Below, piece after piece: positions 1 through 8,890 of a stretch of DNA of 64,000 nt. Both the position numbers and the translations under genes were made by a program. The stretch covers positions 4,572-68,571 of the forward strand of contig JALHDH010000006.1 in NCBI GenBank assembly GCA_022839105.1, in the 5' to 3' direction. The notes below the pieces were generated by a model that did no database searches, was not told the DNA's origin, and saw only the letters and a list, made by a program, of their open reading frames with translations. The DNA comes from a bacterium (GTDB taxonomy: Bacteria; Vulcanimicrobiota; Xenobia; Xenobiales; Xenobiaceae). Each line of letters opens with the position of its first letter. The first letter of the stretch is position 1.

Positions 1-2
1 CC

Positions 3-887
3 CCGCCGCCCCCTCTCCAGAAGCCTTCCTTCACCCCGGCCGTTGCCCCGGGGGCTCGAGCCAGTTCTTGCGCTGGTTGCGGACAGGGCTGCCCTGCCCA
101 GTTGACCGGGGAGTGTCTGGGCCTGGGGCATTGTGCCACCCTGATTCCCCAGAAGGTGCAGGCCGTGATCGAGGCCGGCGCCGATCGGGTGGGCAGCGGC
201 CTGGGCAATCGCATCACCGGGCGCGAGGTGGGGGCGATGATCGACCACACCCTGCTCAAGCCGGAAGCCACGCGCGAGGAGGTCCTCCATCTTTGCGAGG
301 AAGCCCGGGCTCACAGCTTCGCCTCGGTCTGCGTGAATCCGGCCTGGGTCCGCACGGCCGCCGAGGCCTTGCGGGGCAGCGGCGTCAAGGTGTGCACCGT
401 GGTCGGCTTCCCCCTGGGCGCCACCACCACCATCACCAAGGTCATGGAGACCCGGGACGCCGTGGCCAACGGGGCCGATGAGATCGACATGGTGATCAAC
501 ATCGGAGCCCTGAAGAACGGCCAGGACGACCTGGTTGAAAGCGATATCCGCGAGGTGGTCCTCTCCGCCGGCGGGCGCCTGGTCAAGACCATCCTGGAGA
601 CGGCCCTGCTCTCGGACGAGGAGGTCGTTCGGGCCTGCCACCTGGCCCGGAGGGCCGGGGTGGACTTCGTCAAGACCTCCACCGGATTCGGCCCCGGGGG
701 AGCCACCGCCCACCATGTGGCCCTCATGCGCCGCACGGTCGGTCGCAATATCGGGGTCAAGGCCTCGGGTGGAATCCGCGACTTCGAGACGGCCCAGAAG
801 ATGATCGAAGCGGGAGCCACCCGCATCGGGGCCAGCGCCTCGGTGAAGATCGTCAAGGGCGAGGCCGCCGGCGCCGGGACCTACTGA
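3..887 (+). CDS. deoC: Deoxyribose-phosphate aldolase, 5' end cut by window
   Basis: Class I aldolase that reversibly splits 2-deoxyribose-5-phosphate into glyceraldehyde-3-phosphate and acetaldehyde. The Schiff-base lysine lies in FVKTSTGFG, the second lysine in VKASGGIR and the catalytic aspartate in [11 protein letters not shown], so the enzyme should be active. The frame stays open to the window edge, so the true start lies upstream; the first in-window start is TTG at 102. Ahead of the aldolase core (from about [17 protein letters not shown]) sits an extension with five cysteines (CAGCGQGC, then CLGLGHC) that ordinary ~220-aa DeoC proteins lack. It may bind metal or be a targeting segment. 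The gene lies 41 bp before recO. Confidence 0.9.
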   Translation, partial: PPPPLQKPSFTPAVAPGARASSCAGCGQGCPAQLTGECLGLGHCATLIPQKVQAVIEAGADRVGSGLGNRITGREVGAMIDHTLLKPEATREEVLHLCEEARAHSFASVCVNPAWVRTAAEALRGSGVKVCTVVGFPLGATTTITKVMETRDAVANGADEIDMVINIGALKNGQDDLVESDIREVVLSAGGRLVKTILETALLSDEEVVRACHLARRAGVDFVKTSTGFGPGGATAHHVALMRRTVGRNIGVKASGGIRDFETAQKMIEAGATRIGASASVKIVKGEAAGAGTY

Positions 888-928
888 CCCGAGACTCCAA
901 GTGTCGCGGAGGCGACCTCCAGGACCCG

Positions 929-1675
929 ATGAGCAGACTCTACAAGACCCTGTTCCTGGTCCTGAAGCGCCGTCCCCTGGGCGAGGCCGACGAGATCCTC
1001 TCGCTTCTTTCCCCCCAGCGGGGGCGCTTCGAGGCTGCCGTCCGGGGTTCGAGGAGATCGGCCAGTCCCCTGGTCGGTCGCATCGAGCCTTTTACCGAGC
1101 TGCACGGCCTTTTCGCCCGAGGCCGTTCGCTGGCTCACCTGACCCAGGCGGAGATCCATCGGGCTCGTCCCGGGCTGAATCGGGACCTGGATCGGCTCTT
1201 GTCGGCCAGTTATCTGGTGGACCTGGTGGGAGGCGCCTCGGCGCCGGGGGAGCCCTGTCCCGAGCTGTACGGTCTGCTGGTCCAGGCCCTGGATGGCCTG
1301 GAGATCGGTCCGGTTCCGTTCCTGTGCCGCTGGGTCGAGCTCCGCCTGGCCGATCTGCTGGGCTATGCGCCACAACTGGAAGTCTGCGCCCTGTGTGGAG
1401 GGCGGGACCCCGCCTGGTTCTCGGCCCCGAGCGGAGGCACCATCTGTCGGGGCTGCCGGTGCGCCGAGAGCCCCGAGGGGACGGCCCTCTCCCCTCCAGC
1501 GCGAGCCTTTCTTCGTCACCTTCGGGAGTGTCGCATGGAGTCGGCCCGACGGGTCCGCCTCCCGCTGCAGGCGACGCGGGAGGTGGAGCGCGCGCTGCAG
1601 GACCATCTGCAATATCACTTCCCGCAGTCCTTGCGCTCGCGCGAGGTGCTCCGCAGCCTGTCGGGGACCTCGTGA
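929..1675 (+). CDS. recO: DNA repair protein RecO
   Basis: Recombination mediator that works with RecR/RecF to load RecA onto SSB-coated single-stranded DNA. The N-terminal OB-fold begins MSRLYKTLFLVLKRRPLGEADEI-like, with the GEAD motif typical of the family. A four-cysteine zinc site follows, with C153/C156 (CALC) and C173/C176 (CRGC). The 248-aa length is normal. The ATG start is preceded by a short AGGA. Its TGA overlaps the GTG of ruvX by 4 bp, which indicates translational coupling. Confidence 0.9.
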   Translation: MSRLYKTLFLVLKRRPLGEADEILSLLSPQRGRFEAAVRGSRRSASPLVGRIEPFTELHGLFARGRSLAHLTQAEIHRARPGLNRDLDRLLSASYLVDLVGGASAPGEPCPELYGLLVQALDGLEIGPVPFLCRWVELRLADLLGYAPQLEVCALCGGRDPAWFSAPSGGTICRGCRCAESPEGTALSPPARAFLRHLRECRMESARRVRLPLQATREVERALQDHLQYHFPQSLRSREVLRSLSGTS

Positions 1676-2103
1676 GGATCCTGGGGATCGATCTGGGGAA
1701 GCGCCGGGTCGGCCTGGCCCTCTCGGATCCGACGGGCCTCCTGGCTACCGCCCTGGAAACCCTGGATGGCCGGGATCGGGATGCCTTGTTCGGGCAGCTC
1801 CGCTCCAGGGTTCGGGATCTGGCCGTCGAGGAAGTGGTGGTCGGCCTGCCCCGCCGCACCGATGGCACCCTGGGCCCCGAGGCCGTGGCGGCCCAGGCCT
1901 TTGCGGATCGACTGGCCCGCGAGCTGGGGCGGCCGGTCCACCTGGAGGATGAGCGTCTCACCACCCTCCAGGCCCACCGTTCGATGCTGGAGACGGGGGC
2001 CCGAGGCCCGGAGCGCCGGCAGGCCGTCGACCGGGTCGCAGCCGTCCTGATCCTGCAGGCCTTCCTGGACCGACGCCGTCCCCGCCCCGAGGATCCGTGG
2101 TGA
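1672..2103 (+). CDS. ruvX: RuvX/YqgF family nuclease (putative Holliday junction resolvase)
   Basis: A 143-aa RNase H-fold protein of the YqgF family, linked to 16S rRNA 3'-end processing and to Holliday junction resolution. It begins ILGIDLGKRRVGLALSD, the family signature with its first catalytic Asp. VVVGLP, then EDERLTT and VDRVAAVLILQAFLD near the C terminus follow in the expected order. The GTG start at 1672 overlaps the recO stop (GTGA). The longer open frame that begins at 901 runs out of frame through recO and is not used. Confidence 0.88.
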   Translation: MRILGIDLGKRRVGLALSDPTGLLATALETLDGRDRDALFGQLRSRVRDLAVEEVVVGLPRRTDGTLGPEAVAAQAFADRLARELGRPVHLEDERLTTLQAHRSMLETGARGPERRQAVDRVAAVLILQAFLDRRRPRPEDPW

Positions 2104-2146
2104 AGGCCAGGAGGGGCTGCCGCCTCCGGCCCAGAATGCAGGCTCC

Positions 2147-3145
2147 GTGAAGTTGCTGTTGAGGCTGTTCCGCCTGGGCTGCCTGGCCTTCCTGATCTGT
2201 GCCGGATTCGCCTTCTACTTCCTGCACACGGCCCTGACTCCCGCGGACCCCGACGGGGTCCGCCAGGCTGCGGTCGTCGAGATCCCCCAGGGGGCCACAG
2301 CAGCCGGGATCGGTGAGATCCTCGAGACCAAGGGCCTGATCCGCTCGGCGCTGGCCTTCCGGATCCTGGTCCGTTTCGGAGGGCAGGAGGGAGCCATCCG
2401 GGCCGGGCACTACACCCTGAGCGCCTCCGAGAACCCCGTGAGGATCCTCGACCACCTGGTGAAGGGCGATACCCTGCAACGCCGGGTCACCTTCCCGGAA
2501 GGGCTGACCCTGGCGGAGGTGGCTGAAATCCTGGAGCGACACGAGGTCTGCCCGGCCCAGGAATTCCTGGAACTGGCTCGCACCCGCGGACGGGATTTCG
2601 ATCCCGGCTTCCCCGAGAACCTCGAAGGCTACCTCTTCCCGGACACCTATGATCTGCCTTGGGAGTGCTCCGCCACGGAAGTCCTCCGCATCATGACCTC
2701 CCGATTCCAGGAGGTCTTCAATCCGCTCTTCTCGGAGAAGGCCCCCCTGGGGCGGATCGAGACGGTCATCCTGGCCTCCCTGGTGGAGCGCGAGGCTCAG
2801 GTCCATTCCGAGCGCCCCGTCATCGCCGGGGTCTATCTCAATCGCCTGGCCGAGGGCATGCTCTTGCAGTGCGATGCCACCGTCCAATACGCCCTGGGTC
2901 GCCAGAAGGCGATCCTGACCCACCGGGATCTGGAGATCGAATCTCCCTACAACACCTATCGCCACCCCGGGTTGCCCCCCGGGCCGATCTGCAATCCGGG
3001 CCGTGCGGCCCTCGAAGCCGCCATACGGCCCGAGCGGACGGAGTATCTCTTCTACGTCCGCAATGATGTGAAAGGGGACGGCAGCCACGTCTTCTCAAGG
3101 AACTACACCGAACACCAGCAATCCATCGACCGCTACCAGCGCTGA
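2147..3145 (+). CDS. mltG: Endolytic murein transglycosylase MltG
   Basis: Inner-membrane lytic transglycosylase that cuts nascent glycan strands and so acts as a peptidoglycan chain-length terminator. The 332-aa protein has an N-terminal membrane anchor (about residues 5-25), a LysM-like region and the YceG domain. The catalytic glutamate is in ASLVEREAQ (E214). [25 protein letters not shown] and the late [21 protein letters not shown] segment match the family. Start is GTG at 2147, 43 bp after ruvX. Confidence 0.92.
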   Translation: MKLLLRLFRLGCLAFLICAGFAFYFLHTALTPADPDGVRQAAVVEIPQGATAAGIGEILETKGLIRSALAFRILVRFGGQEGAIRAGHYTLSASENPVRILDHLVKGDTLQRRVTFPEGLTLAEVAEILERHEVCPAQEFLELARTRGRDFDPGFPENLEGYLFPDTYDLPWECSATEVLRIMTSRFQEVFNPLFSEKAPLGRIETVILASLVEREAQVHSERPVIAGVYLNRLAEGMLLQCDATVQYALGRQKAILTHRDLEIESPYNTYRHPGLPPGPICNPGRAALEAAIRPERTEYLFYVRNDVKGDGSHVFSRNYTEHQQSIDRYQR

Positions 3146-3215
3146 AGCCCGAGGGGCTTGGGCGCCCTTCTATGGGGAAGGGGTTCCTGGCCGAGGGGAA
3201 CGGCTCATCATCGGC

Positions 3216-3863
3216 GTGGCCGGGGGCACCGGATCCGGAAAGACCACGGTGGCCCGAAAGCTTCGCCAGAGCTTTCCCGCCGACGTCGTGCAGTTGATTC
3301 CTCAGGATTCCTACTATCGGGATCAGTCGCACATCCCGTTCGAGGAGCGCCTGAAGACCAACTACGATCACCCTCTGGCCTTCGACAACGATCTGCTGAT
3401 CGATCACCTGGATGCCCTGATGCGAGGGGAGTCGGTCGAGCAGCCCGTCTACTCCTTCATCACCCACACCCGAGCCCAGGAGACCCGCCGGCTGATGCCC
3501 AGTCAGATCCTGGTGGTGGAGGGGATCCTGGTCCTGGAGGATGCCCGACTTCGCGATCGGATGGACATCAAGATCTACGTCCAGACCGATGCGGACGTCC
3601 GTTTCGTCCGCCGTCTGCGCCGCGACCTGGTCGAGCGCGGGCGTTCGGTCGACGCGGTCATCGAGCAGTACCTGGGCGTGGTCCGCCCGATGCACATGCA
3701 GTTCATCGAGCCGACCAAGCGGTACGCCGACGTGATCGTCCCTGAAGGTGGGGACAACGTGGTGGCCATCGACCTTCTGTGCTCAAAGATCCACTCGATC
3801 CTGGAACATCCCGAAATGCGGCAACCCTCTTCCATTCCCGCCATGGGGACCGGAATGGACTGA
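3216..3863 (+). CDS. udk: Uridine kinase (start unclear)
   Basis: Phosphorylates uridine/cytidine to UMP/CMP in pyrimidine salvage. It has P-loop [33 protein letters not shown], the YSFITHTR and [11 protein letters not shown] motifs and the [16 protein letters not shown] lid region, all typical of Udk. GTG 3216 is the only ordinary start in frame, but it falls inside the first beta strand: codons for LIIG just upstream are in frame and family-like, and the frame back to a stop at 3069 has no ATG, GTG or TTG. An ATG at 3172 lies in another frame. A non-canonical start or a one-base sequence error between about 3174 and 3204 is likely. Confidence 0.85.
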   Translation: MAGGTGSGKTTVARKLRQSFPADVVQLIPQDSYYRDQSHIPFEERLKTNYDHPLAFDNDLLIDHLDALMRGESVEQPVYSFITHTRAQETRRLMPSQILVVEGILVLEDARLRDRMDIKIYVQTDADVRFVRRLRRDLVERGRSVDAVIEQYLGVVRPMHMQFIEPTKRYADVIVPEGGDNVVAIDLLCSKIHSILEHPEMRQPSSIPAMGTGMD

Positions 3864-4045
3864 GCGTCGGGGATGGGCTCCGGGTCCGGCAGGGTGCATG
3901 TCCTGTTGCAGGTCCTCGGGCCAGGGATCGAAGTGAAGGAATGTCCCGGGGGGGGTTGAAAACTGCCGGCGCCAGGGTCCAGCCCGGGCGGCCGGGTTCT
4001 TTCGGTCGGTCCGAGCCAGGCCCCTGGCACAGGGCTGGGAATCCG

Positions 4046-4076
4046 TTGACGCGGGCCGAAAGCAGAGTGCTATAAT
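4046..4076 (+). promoter_or_regulatory. Sigma-70-type promoter of the pilB operon
   Basis: TTGACG at 4046-4051 and a consensus TATAAT at 4071-4076 are separated by 19 bp. The -10 is preceded by TG at one-base distance (TGCTATAAT), an extended -10 that would offset the long spacer. Predicted transcription start is about 4083, leaving a ~40-nt leader before the pilB ATG at 4123. Confidence 0.7.
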
Positions 4077-4318
4077 TGTTGACGGCCTGTAAAATGAGGC
4101 AGTCCGGGACGGAGATTTGTCGATGATTACGCGGTCCAACGAAGACCTCGGCCGGTTGCTGGTCGAGGAAGGCTTCATCACCGAACGCCAGTTGGAAAAG
4201 GCCAGGGCGGATGCTGAACGTCGGGGAGAGCCTCTCCAGAAGACCCTGGTTTCGATGGGGTTCGTGTCCGACAAGGACATCGTCGAATCCATGGGCAAGC
4301 AGATGGGGGTCGCCTTCG

Positions 4319-4352
4319 TCGACCTGGACCGCATCTCGACCTGGACCGCATC
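4319..4352 (+). repeat. Perfect 17-bp tandem duplication inside pilB
   Basis: The 17-mer TCGACCTGGACCGCATC occurs at 4319-4335 and again, without any mismatch or gap, at 4336-4352. The insertion length is not a multiple of three and is the sole cause of the pilB frameshift. Confidence 0.97.
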
Positions 4353-4451
4353 GAGCTGGACACCGAACTGGCTCGATCGATCCCCGAGCACCTGGCCCAG
4401 CGCTACAAGGTCATCCCGGTAGCCCAGCGGGAAACCCGGCTCACCCTGGCC

Positions 4452-5876
4452 ATGGTGGATCCCCTGAACGTCCTGGCAATCGACGATATCCGTCTGATCA
4501 CGGGTTTTGACATCGAGCCGGTCATCGCCACCGAGGAGGAGATCCTCAAGGCGATCGCGCGACTCTTCGGCGTGACCGACATGGTCGCAGTCGAGGACAC
4601 GGTCAAGGAGATTTCGGCGACCGAGTTCGGCGCCATGGAGGTCGAGGACGAGATCGAAGAGGAGATCGCCCTGGACAAGCTCAAGGAGCTGGTGGACGAG
4701 GCTCCCATCGTCCGGGTGGTCAACCTGATCATCTCCCAGGCCATCAACGACAAGGCCTCGGACATCCACATCGAGCCGGAAGCCCGTTCGGTCCGGGTCC
4801 GTTACCGCGTCGACGGCGTGCTTCACGACGTGATGAGTCCGCCCAAGCACATCCAGGCTCCCATGGTCAGCCGAATCAAGATCATGGCCACCATGGACAT
4901 CGCCGAGCGCCGGATTCCCCAGGACGGAAAAATCCACCTTCGCCACGACGGCCGCGAGTTCGACCTGCGCGTCTCGACGGTTCCCACCATCCACGGCGAG
5001 AAGGTCGTGATGCGAATCCTGGACAAAGGCTCGGTCATGCTGGGCCTGAACAAGCTGGGGTTCTCGGAAGAGAACCAGCGGCTCTTCGAGGACATCGTCG
5101 AGAAGCCCTATGGGATGATCCTGGTGACGGGGCCGACCGGATCGGGTAAGTCCACGACGCTTTATTCCTGTCTGAACAAGCTCAACACGGGGACCACCAA
5201 TATCCTGACCATCGAGGACCCGGTCGAGTACCAGTTGCCCGGCGTGAATCAGGTCCAGGTGAACACCAAGGCGAACCTGACCTTTGCCTCGGCCTTGCGC
5301 TCCTTCCTGCGTCAGGACCCCGACATCATCATGGTCGGTGAGATCCGCGACCAGGAGACCGCCCGTATCGCCGTCGAGGCGGCCCTGACCGGCCACCTGG
5401 TCCTGTCGACCCTGCACACCAATGACGCCGCCGGAGCGGTCTCACGACTCATCGAGATGGGGGTTGAGCCCTTCCTGGTGGCCTCCTCGGTGATCGGGGT
5501 CCTGGGTCAGCGCCTGGCCCGAACCATCTGCCCGAACTGCAAGGAGTCCTATGCTCCCACTCCGGAGGCCGTCAAGCGCTTCGGGCTGGCCATGTATTCG
5601 GATTCCGAGCTGAGCTTCTATCGTGGCCGGGGTTGCGACCACTGCAAGATGACGGGATACCGTGGAAGGACCGGCATCCACGAGATCATGCCCATGACCG
5701 ATCGGGTCCGTGGTCTGGTCCTCCATCGCAGTTCGACGGCCGAAATCAAGCAGGCTGCGATGGAGGAGGGCATGCGCGTCATGCAGGACGACGGTGTGAA
5801 CAAGGTCCTGGCCGGCGTCACCTCCATGGAGGAATGTCTCCGAGTGGTCTACGTCGAAAGTTCCGGCGAGTGGTAG
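4452..5876 (+). CDS. pilB: Downstream open fragment of PilB (complete ATPase core)
   Basis: If the 17-bp duplication is real, this 474-aa stretch from ATG 4452 (MVDPLNVLAIDD) is the largest part of PilB that could still be translated alone. It keeps the linker, the whole RecA-like ATPase domain and the CPNC/CDHC zinc site, but loses the MshEN domain, which in related ATPases binds c-di-GMP or the PilM-side machinery. No good ribosome-binding site precedes 4452, so independent translation is doubtful. Confidence 0.5.
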   Translation: MVDPLNVLAIDDIRLITGFDIEPVIATEEEILKAIARLFGVTDMVAVEDTVKEISATEFGAMEVEDEIEEEIALDKLKELVDEAPIVRVVNLIISQAINDKASDIHIEPEARSVRVRYRVDGVLHDVMSPPKHIQAPMVSRIKIMATMDIAERRIPQDGKIHLRHDGREFDLRVSTVPTIHGEKVVMRILDKGSVMLGLNKLGFSEENQRLFEDIVEKPYGMILVTGPTGSGKSTTLYSCLNKLNTGTTNILTIEDPVEYQLPGVNQVQVNTKANLTFASALRSFLRQDPDIIMVGEIRDQETARIAVEAALTGHLVLSTLHTNDAAGAVSRLIEMGVEPFLVASSVIGVLGQRLARTICPNCKESYAPTPEAVKRFGLAMYSDSELSFYRGRGCDHCKMTGYRGRTGIHEIMPMTDRVRGLVLHRSSTAEIKQAAMEEGMRVMQDDGVNKVLAGVTSMEECLRVVYVESSGEW

Positions 5877-5986
5877 TCCTTCTCAAGCCCGGTCCGCGGA
5901 CCGGATCCGATTGACCCAGCCGCCTGGTCCTCCGCTCGAATCGGAAGGCCGGGTGGGTGGGTTCCACGCTGTCTGGAGGTTATACG

Positions 5987-7078
5987 ATGGCCCTGCCTCA
6001 ACCGCTTCGATACACCATGGACGACCTGCTCAAGAGTACGGTCGAACGCGGCGCCTCGGATCTTCACCTGACGGTGGGTCTGTCGCCGATCTTGCGGATC
6101 AGCGGGCGGTTGACGCCGACCGAGTACCCCCGGCTTGGTCCGGACGACACCAAGAGACTGATCTACAGCATCCTCAATGACAAGCAGAAGGAGAAGTTCG
6201 AGAAGACCTGGGAGCTGGACTGCTCGCATGGAGTGCGCGGCTTCGGCCGTTTCCGGGTGAACGTCTTCCGTCAGCGGGGCGTGGTCGGGGCCACCTTGCG
6301 GGCCATCCCCAGCTCCATCCCCACCCGCCAGGAGCTGAATCTCCCGCAGGTCATCGAGGAGATGGTCTATCGTCCCCATGGCCTGATCCTGGTCACCGGG
6401 GCCACCGGTCAGGGCAAGTCCACGTCCCTGGCCTGCATGCTGGACCTGATCAACTCCGAGAAGACCTACCATATCCTCACGATCGAGGACCCCATCGAAT
6501 ACATCCACCCTCACAAGAAGTCCATGGTCAATCAGAGGGAACTGGGCCAGGACACCCAGGGATGGTTGCACGCCCTGCGTTCGGCCCTCCGCGAGGACCC
6601 GGACGTGATCCTGGTCGGCGAGATGCGCGATCTCGAGACCATTTCGGGAACCCTGACTGCGGCCGAGACGGGCCATCTGGTCTTCTCGACCCTGCACACT
6701 TCGGATGCCTCCCAGACGGTCGACCGCATCGTCGATGTCTTCCCGCCTCATCAGCAACAGCAGATTCGCATCCAGTTGGCAGCGGTGCTCGAGGCTGTCT
6801 TCTCCCAGCAGTTGATTCCCCACGCCTCGGGCGTGGGCCGGGTTCCTGCCATCGAGGTCATGATCGCGACCTCAGCGGTTCGCAACCTGATCCGCGAGGG
6901 CAAGAGCCACCAGATCTATAATGCGATCCAGACCGGATCCAAGCACGGGATGCAGACCATGGAGCAATCGCTTCTGGATCTGTATACGAACAAGCAGATC
7001 ACCTTGGAAGATGCCCTGAACCACACGATGCATCCTGAGGATCTCCGTCGGATGATCGAAGGCCAGGGTCGCAAGTAG
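5987..7078 (+). CDS. pilT: Type IV pilus retraction ATPase PilT
   Basis: Powers pilus depolymerisation (twitching, DNA uptake). The 363-aa protein has the PilT N-terminal ASDLHLTVGLSPILRISG element, Walker A GATGQGKS, Asp box EDPIEYIHPHKKS, Walker B EDPDVILVGEMRDLET, His box HLVFSTLHTSDA and the C-terminal AIRNLIREGK-like region. ATG 5987 has a GGAGGT at 5975-5980 with 6-nt spacing, which decides it over the upstream in-frame GTG 5957. It lies 110 bp after pilB on the same strand. Confidence 0.95.
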   Translation: MALPQPLRYTMDDLLKSTVERGASDLHLTVGLSPILRISGRLTPTEYPRLGPDDTKRLIYSILNDKQKEKFEKTWELDCSHGVRGFGRFRVNVFRQRGVVGATLRAIPSSIPTRQELNLPQVIEEMVYRPHGLILVTGATGQGKSTSLACMLDLINSEKTYHILTIEDPIEYIHPHKKSMVNQRELGQDTQGWLHALRSALREDPDVILVGEMRDLETISGTLTAAETGHLVFSTLHTSDASQTVDRIVDVFPPHQQQQIRIQLAAVLEAVFSQQLIPHASGVGRVPAIEVMIATSAVRNLIREGKSHQIYNAIQTGSKHGMQTMEQSLLDLYTNKQITLEDALNHTMHPEDLRRMIEGQGRK

Positions 7079-7239
7079 GCGGATTCGATCCAAGTTCACC
7101 GGGGTAGGAAGAGGAGGAACGGCCTTCCTTCTGGAAGACCCCGCAGGTAGACCAGGAATGTGCGGGCGCCCTGGGAATGATCAGCGCCCTTGGGCTGCGG
7201 AAGATCCGCAGCCGTGAAGTTCAACAGGAGGTGGTTTCG

Positions 7240-7305
7240 ATGAGCGTTCTGTGGTGGCTCCTGCCCATGGCAATCATCATTGTCGGCACCCTGTCCAAGA
7301 TCTGA
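7240..7305 (+). CDS. 21-aa hydrophobic peptide between pilT and pilC
   Basis: MSVLWWLLPMAIIIVGTLSKI: one predicted membrane helix with a basic end. An almost ideal ribosome-binding site AGGAGGT (7226-7232) sits 7 nt before the ATG, better than at most genes here. It lies 40 bp before pilC and in the same orientation. No family is recognised. The strong initiation signal and all-hydrophobic composition argue that it is translated; it may be a small membrane partner of PilC or the pilus platform. Confidence 0.6.
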   Translation: MSVLWWLLPMAIIIVGTLSKI

Positions 7306-7345
7306 GATCCCGGTCGGGTCAAGCCGCGAAGGAGGTTGGGGTCGG

Positions 7346-8572
7346 ATGCCCGTCTTTGTCTACGAAGCCCGTGATTCTTCCGGGCAATTGAAGAAGGACA
7401 AGATCGACGCTCCGAACATGCGGATGGCGACTCAACGTCTGCAAGAGCAGAAGATGACCGTCATCAACATCAAGGAACAGTCTGGCGGCGTGGCCCAGGC
7501 AGATGTCCTGGGCTGGTATCAGAAGTTCAAGAAGGTCAACGAACAGGCCTTGACCGTCTTCAGCCGTCAGTTCGCGACGATGATCAACGCCGGTCTGGCG
7601 ATGGTCCGCTGCCTGGACATCTTGTCAGAGCAGACCGAGGACAAGAAGCTTCAGCAGACCTTGATCCAGGTCCGCCGGGACGTCGAGGGCGGTTCGACCC
7701 TTTCGAACGCCCTGTCCAAGCACCCCACCGTCTTCTCGACCTTGTATACCAGCATGGTCAAGGCGGGGGAGATGGGCGGCGTGCTCGATGAGGTCCTGGA
7801 ACGCCTGGCCGGGTTCATGGAGAAGGACTACGCCCTCAAGAAGAAGGTCAAGTCCGCATTGACCTACCCGGTCGTCATCCTGATCATGGCGCTCGGGATC
7901 GTCTTCTTCCTTGTGACCTACATTCTGCCGACCTTCGTCACCCTCTTCGAGGGGATGAACCTGGAATTGCCTCTGCCGACCCGGGTCCTGATCGGCACCA
8001 CCAAGGCGATCCGCAACCCGGTGATCCTGATTCCCCTGATTGCGCTCGGCGTGGTCGGAGGGGTCTTCGTCAACCGCTACATCAGCACCCCGTTGGGCAA
8101 GAAGCAGTATGACCTCTTGAAGCTGAATGTTCCGGTGTTCGGCCTCCTGAACAAGAAGGTCGCCATTTCGCGCTTCTGCCGCACCTTGGGGACCCTGCTC
8201 TCCTCGGGCGTGCCCATCATGCAGGCTCTCGAGATTGTGGGCAAGGCCTCGGGCAACGAGATCATCGCCCTGACGGTCGGCAAGATCCGGGAGAGCATCC
8301 GGGAAGGTGAGAGCATCGCTTCGCCGCTCGGAGCGTCGGGGATGTTCCCCCCCATGGTCACCCAGATGGTGGCCGTCGGGGAGGAAACCGGAAACCTCGA
8401 CGCGATGCTCTCGAAGATCTCCGACTTCTACGACACCGAGGTGGAGTATCTGCTGAGCTCGCTGACCTCGATGCTGGAACCCATCATGATCGTGGGGATG
8501 GGCGGCATCGTCGGCTTCATCGTGGTCTCGGTGTTCCTTCCGCTCTACCAGCTCATCGGCAACATGGCCTGA
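7346..8572 (+). CDS. pilC: Type IV pilus inner-membrane platform protein PilC
   Basis: Polytopic platform protein that couples PilB/PilT to pilin assembly. The 408-aa protein starts MPVFVYEARDSSGQLKK, typical of PilC/GspF, and contains two GspF domains (about residues 70-195 and 275-400), each ending in hydrophobic membrane segments (for example VVILIMALGIVFFLVTYILP). SGVPIMQALEIV and VAVGEETGNLDAML are the second-copy family motifs. ATG 7346 is preceded by GGAGG at 7331-7335; the in-frame start at 7280 would overlap the small peptide gene. Confidence 0.95.
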   Translation: MPVFVYEARDSSGQLKKDKIDAPNMRMATQRLQEQKMTVINIKEQSGGVAQADVLGWYQKFKKVNEQALTVFSRQFATMINAGLAMVRCLDILSEQTEDKKLQQTLIQVRRDVEGGSTLSNALSKHPTVFSTLYTSMVKAGEMGGVLDEVLERLAGFMEKDYALKKKVKSALTYPVVILIMALGIVFFLVTYILPTFVTLFEGMNLELPLPTRVLIGTTKAIRNPVILIPLIALGVVGGVFVNRYISTPLGKKQYDLLKLNVPVFGLLNKKVAISRFCRTLGTLLSSGVPIMQALEIVGKASGNEIIALTVGKIRESIREGESIASPLGASGMFPPMVTQMVAVGEETGNLDAMLSKISDFYDTEVEYLLSSLTSMLEPIMIVGMGGIVGFIVVSVFLPLYQLIGNMA

Positions 8573-8591
8573 AGGCCTGGCCGCTCGCTCG

Positions 8592-8628
8592 AAAGAGCCT
8601 CTCCCGGAAGGGGGGGGCTCTTTCATTG
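8592..8628 (+). terminator. Terminator hairpin after pilC
   Basis: AAAGAGCC (8592-8599) pairs with GGCTCTTT (8616-8623) around a C/G-rich loop, ending in TTTCATTGTT. It would end the pilB-T-C transcript and set the next pilin gene apart. Confidence 0.6.
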
Positions 8629-8890
8629 TTCAGGCTCCCCCCGAGGTGGGCAGGATAGGTCGAAAGGATGAGTTCCTCGAGCAGCTCGTGAGGATGCTTT
8701 CCTTCAATGGCCAGGAATCCACAGGTTCCTCAGTTGTAGCCTGTTCTGGCTAGTGTGCTTCACTGCCGGAGAATAGTTCGCTCGGACGGTATCCTCTGGC
8801 GTCGGCCCCGGACTAGAATGTCATAGCAGGAACAAGCGGCTATCCGCAGAACCTGACTCCACCCAAGTCCAGGAAGGAGACGAAACTAGA
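8629..8890 (+). other. Pilin upstream region
   Basis: No gene is visible in the 318 bp between pilC and the pilin. After the pilC terminator this stretch probably holds the pilin promoter. TAGAAT at 8814-8819 resembles a -10 box but has no convincing -35 partner, and a TGGC/GCTT pair near 8750 has the wrong spacing for sigma-54. An AAGGAG ribosome-binding site is at 8874-8879. Confidence 0.4.

Larger units (their letters stand above)
4123..5876 (+). pseudogene. pilB: Type IV pilus extension ATPase PilB, frameshifted by a 17-bp duplication
   Basis: Hexameric ATPase that powers pilus extension. ATG 4123 has GGAG at 4111-4114. The N-terminal MshEN/T2SSE_N domain reads normally to VAFVDLDRI; a perfect 17-bp tandem duplication (4319-4352) then shifts the frame, and translation stops at 4422. 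Deleting one copy gives DLDRIELDTELARSIPEHL and a 578-codon protein of normal PilB length. The rest is intact: Walker A GPTGSGKST, Asp box EDPVEYQ, Walker B DPDIIMVGEIRD, His box STLHTNDA, and a four-cysteine zinc site (CPNC and CDHC). All other core pil genes are intact, so either this strain cannot extend pili, or the duplication is reversible or a sequence error. Confidence 0.85.

Noticed and set aside
901..1671. Long frame through recO joined to ruvX
   Set aside because: Pro/Gly/Arg-rich shadow of recO; the GTGA overlap gives ruvX its own start.
8745..8760. Sigma-54-like TGGC...GCTT upstream of the pilin
   Set aside because: The GG and GC are 7 bp apart, not the required 10, so it does not fit a -24/-12 promoter.
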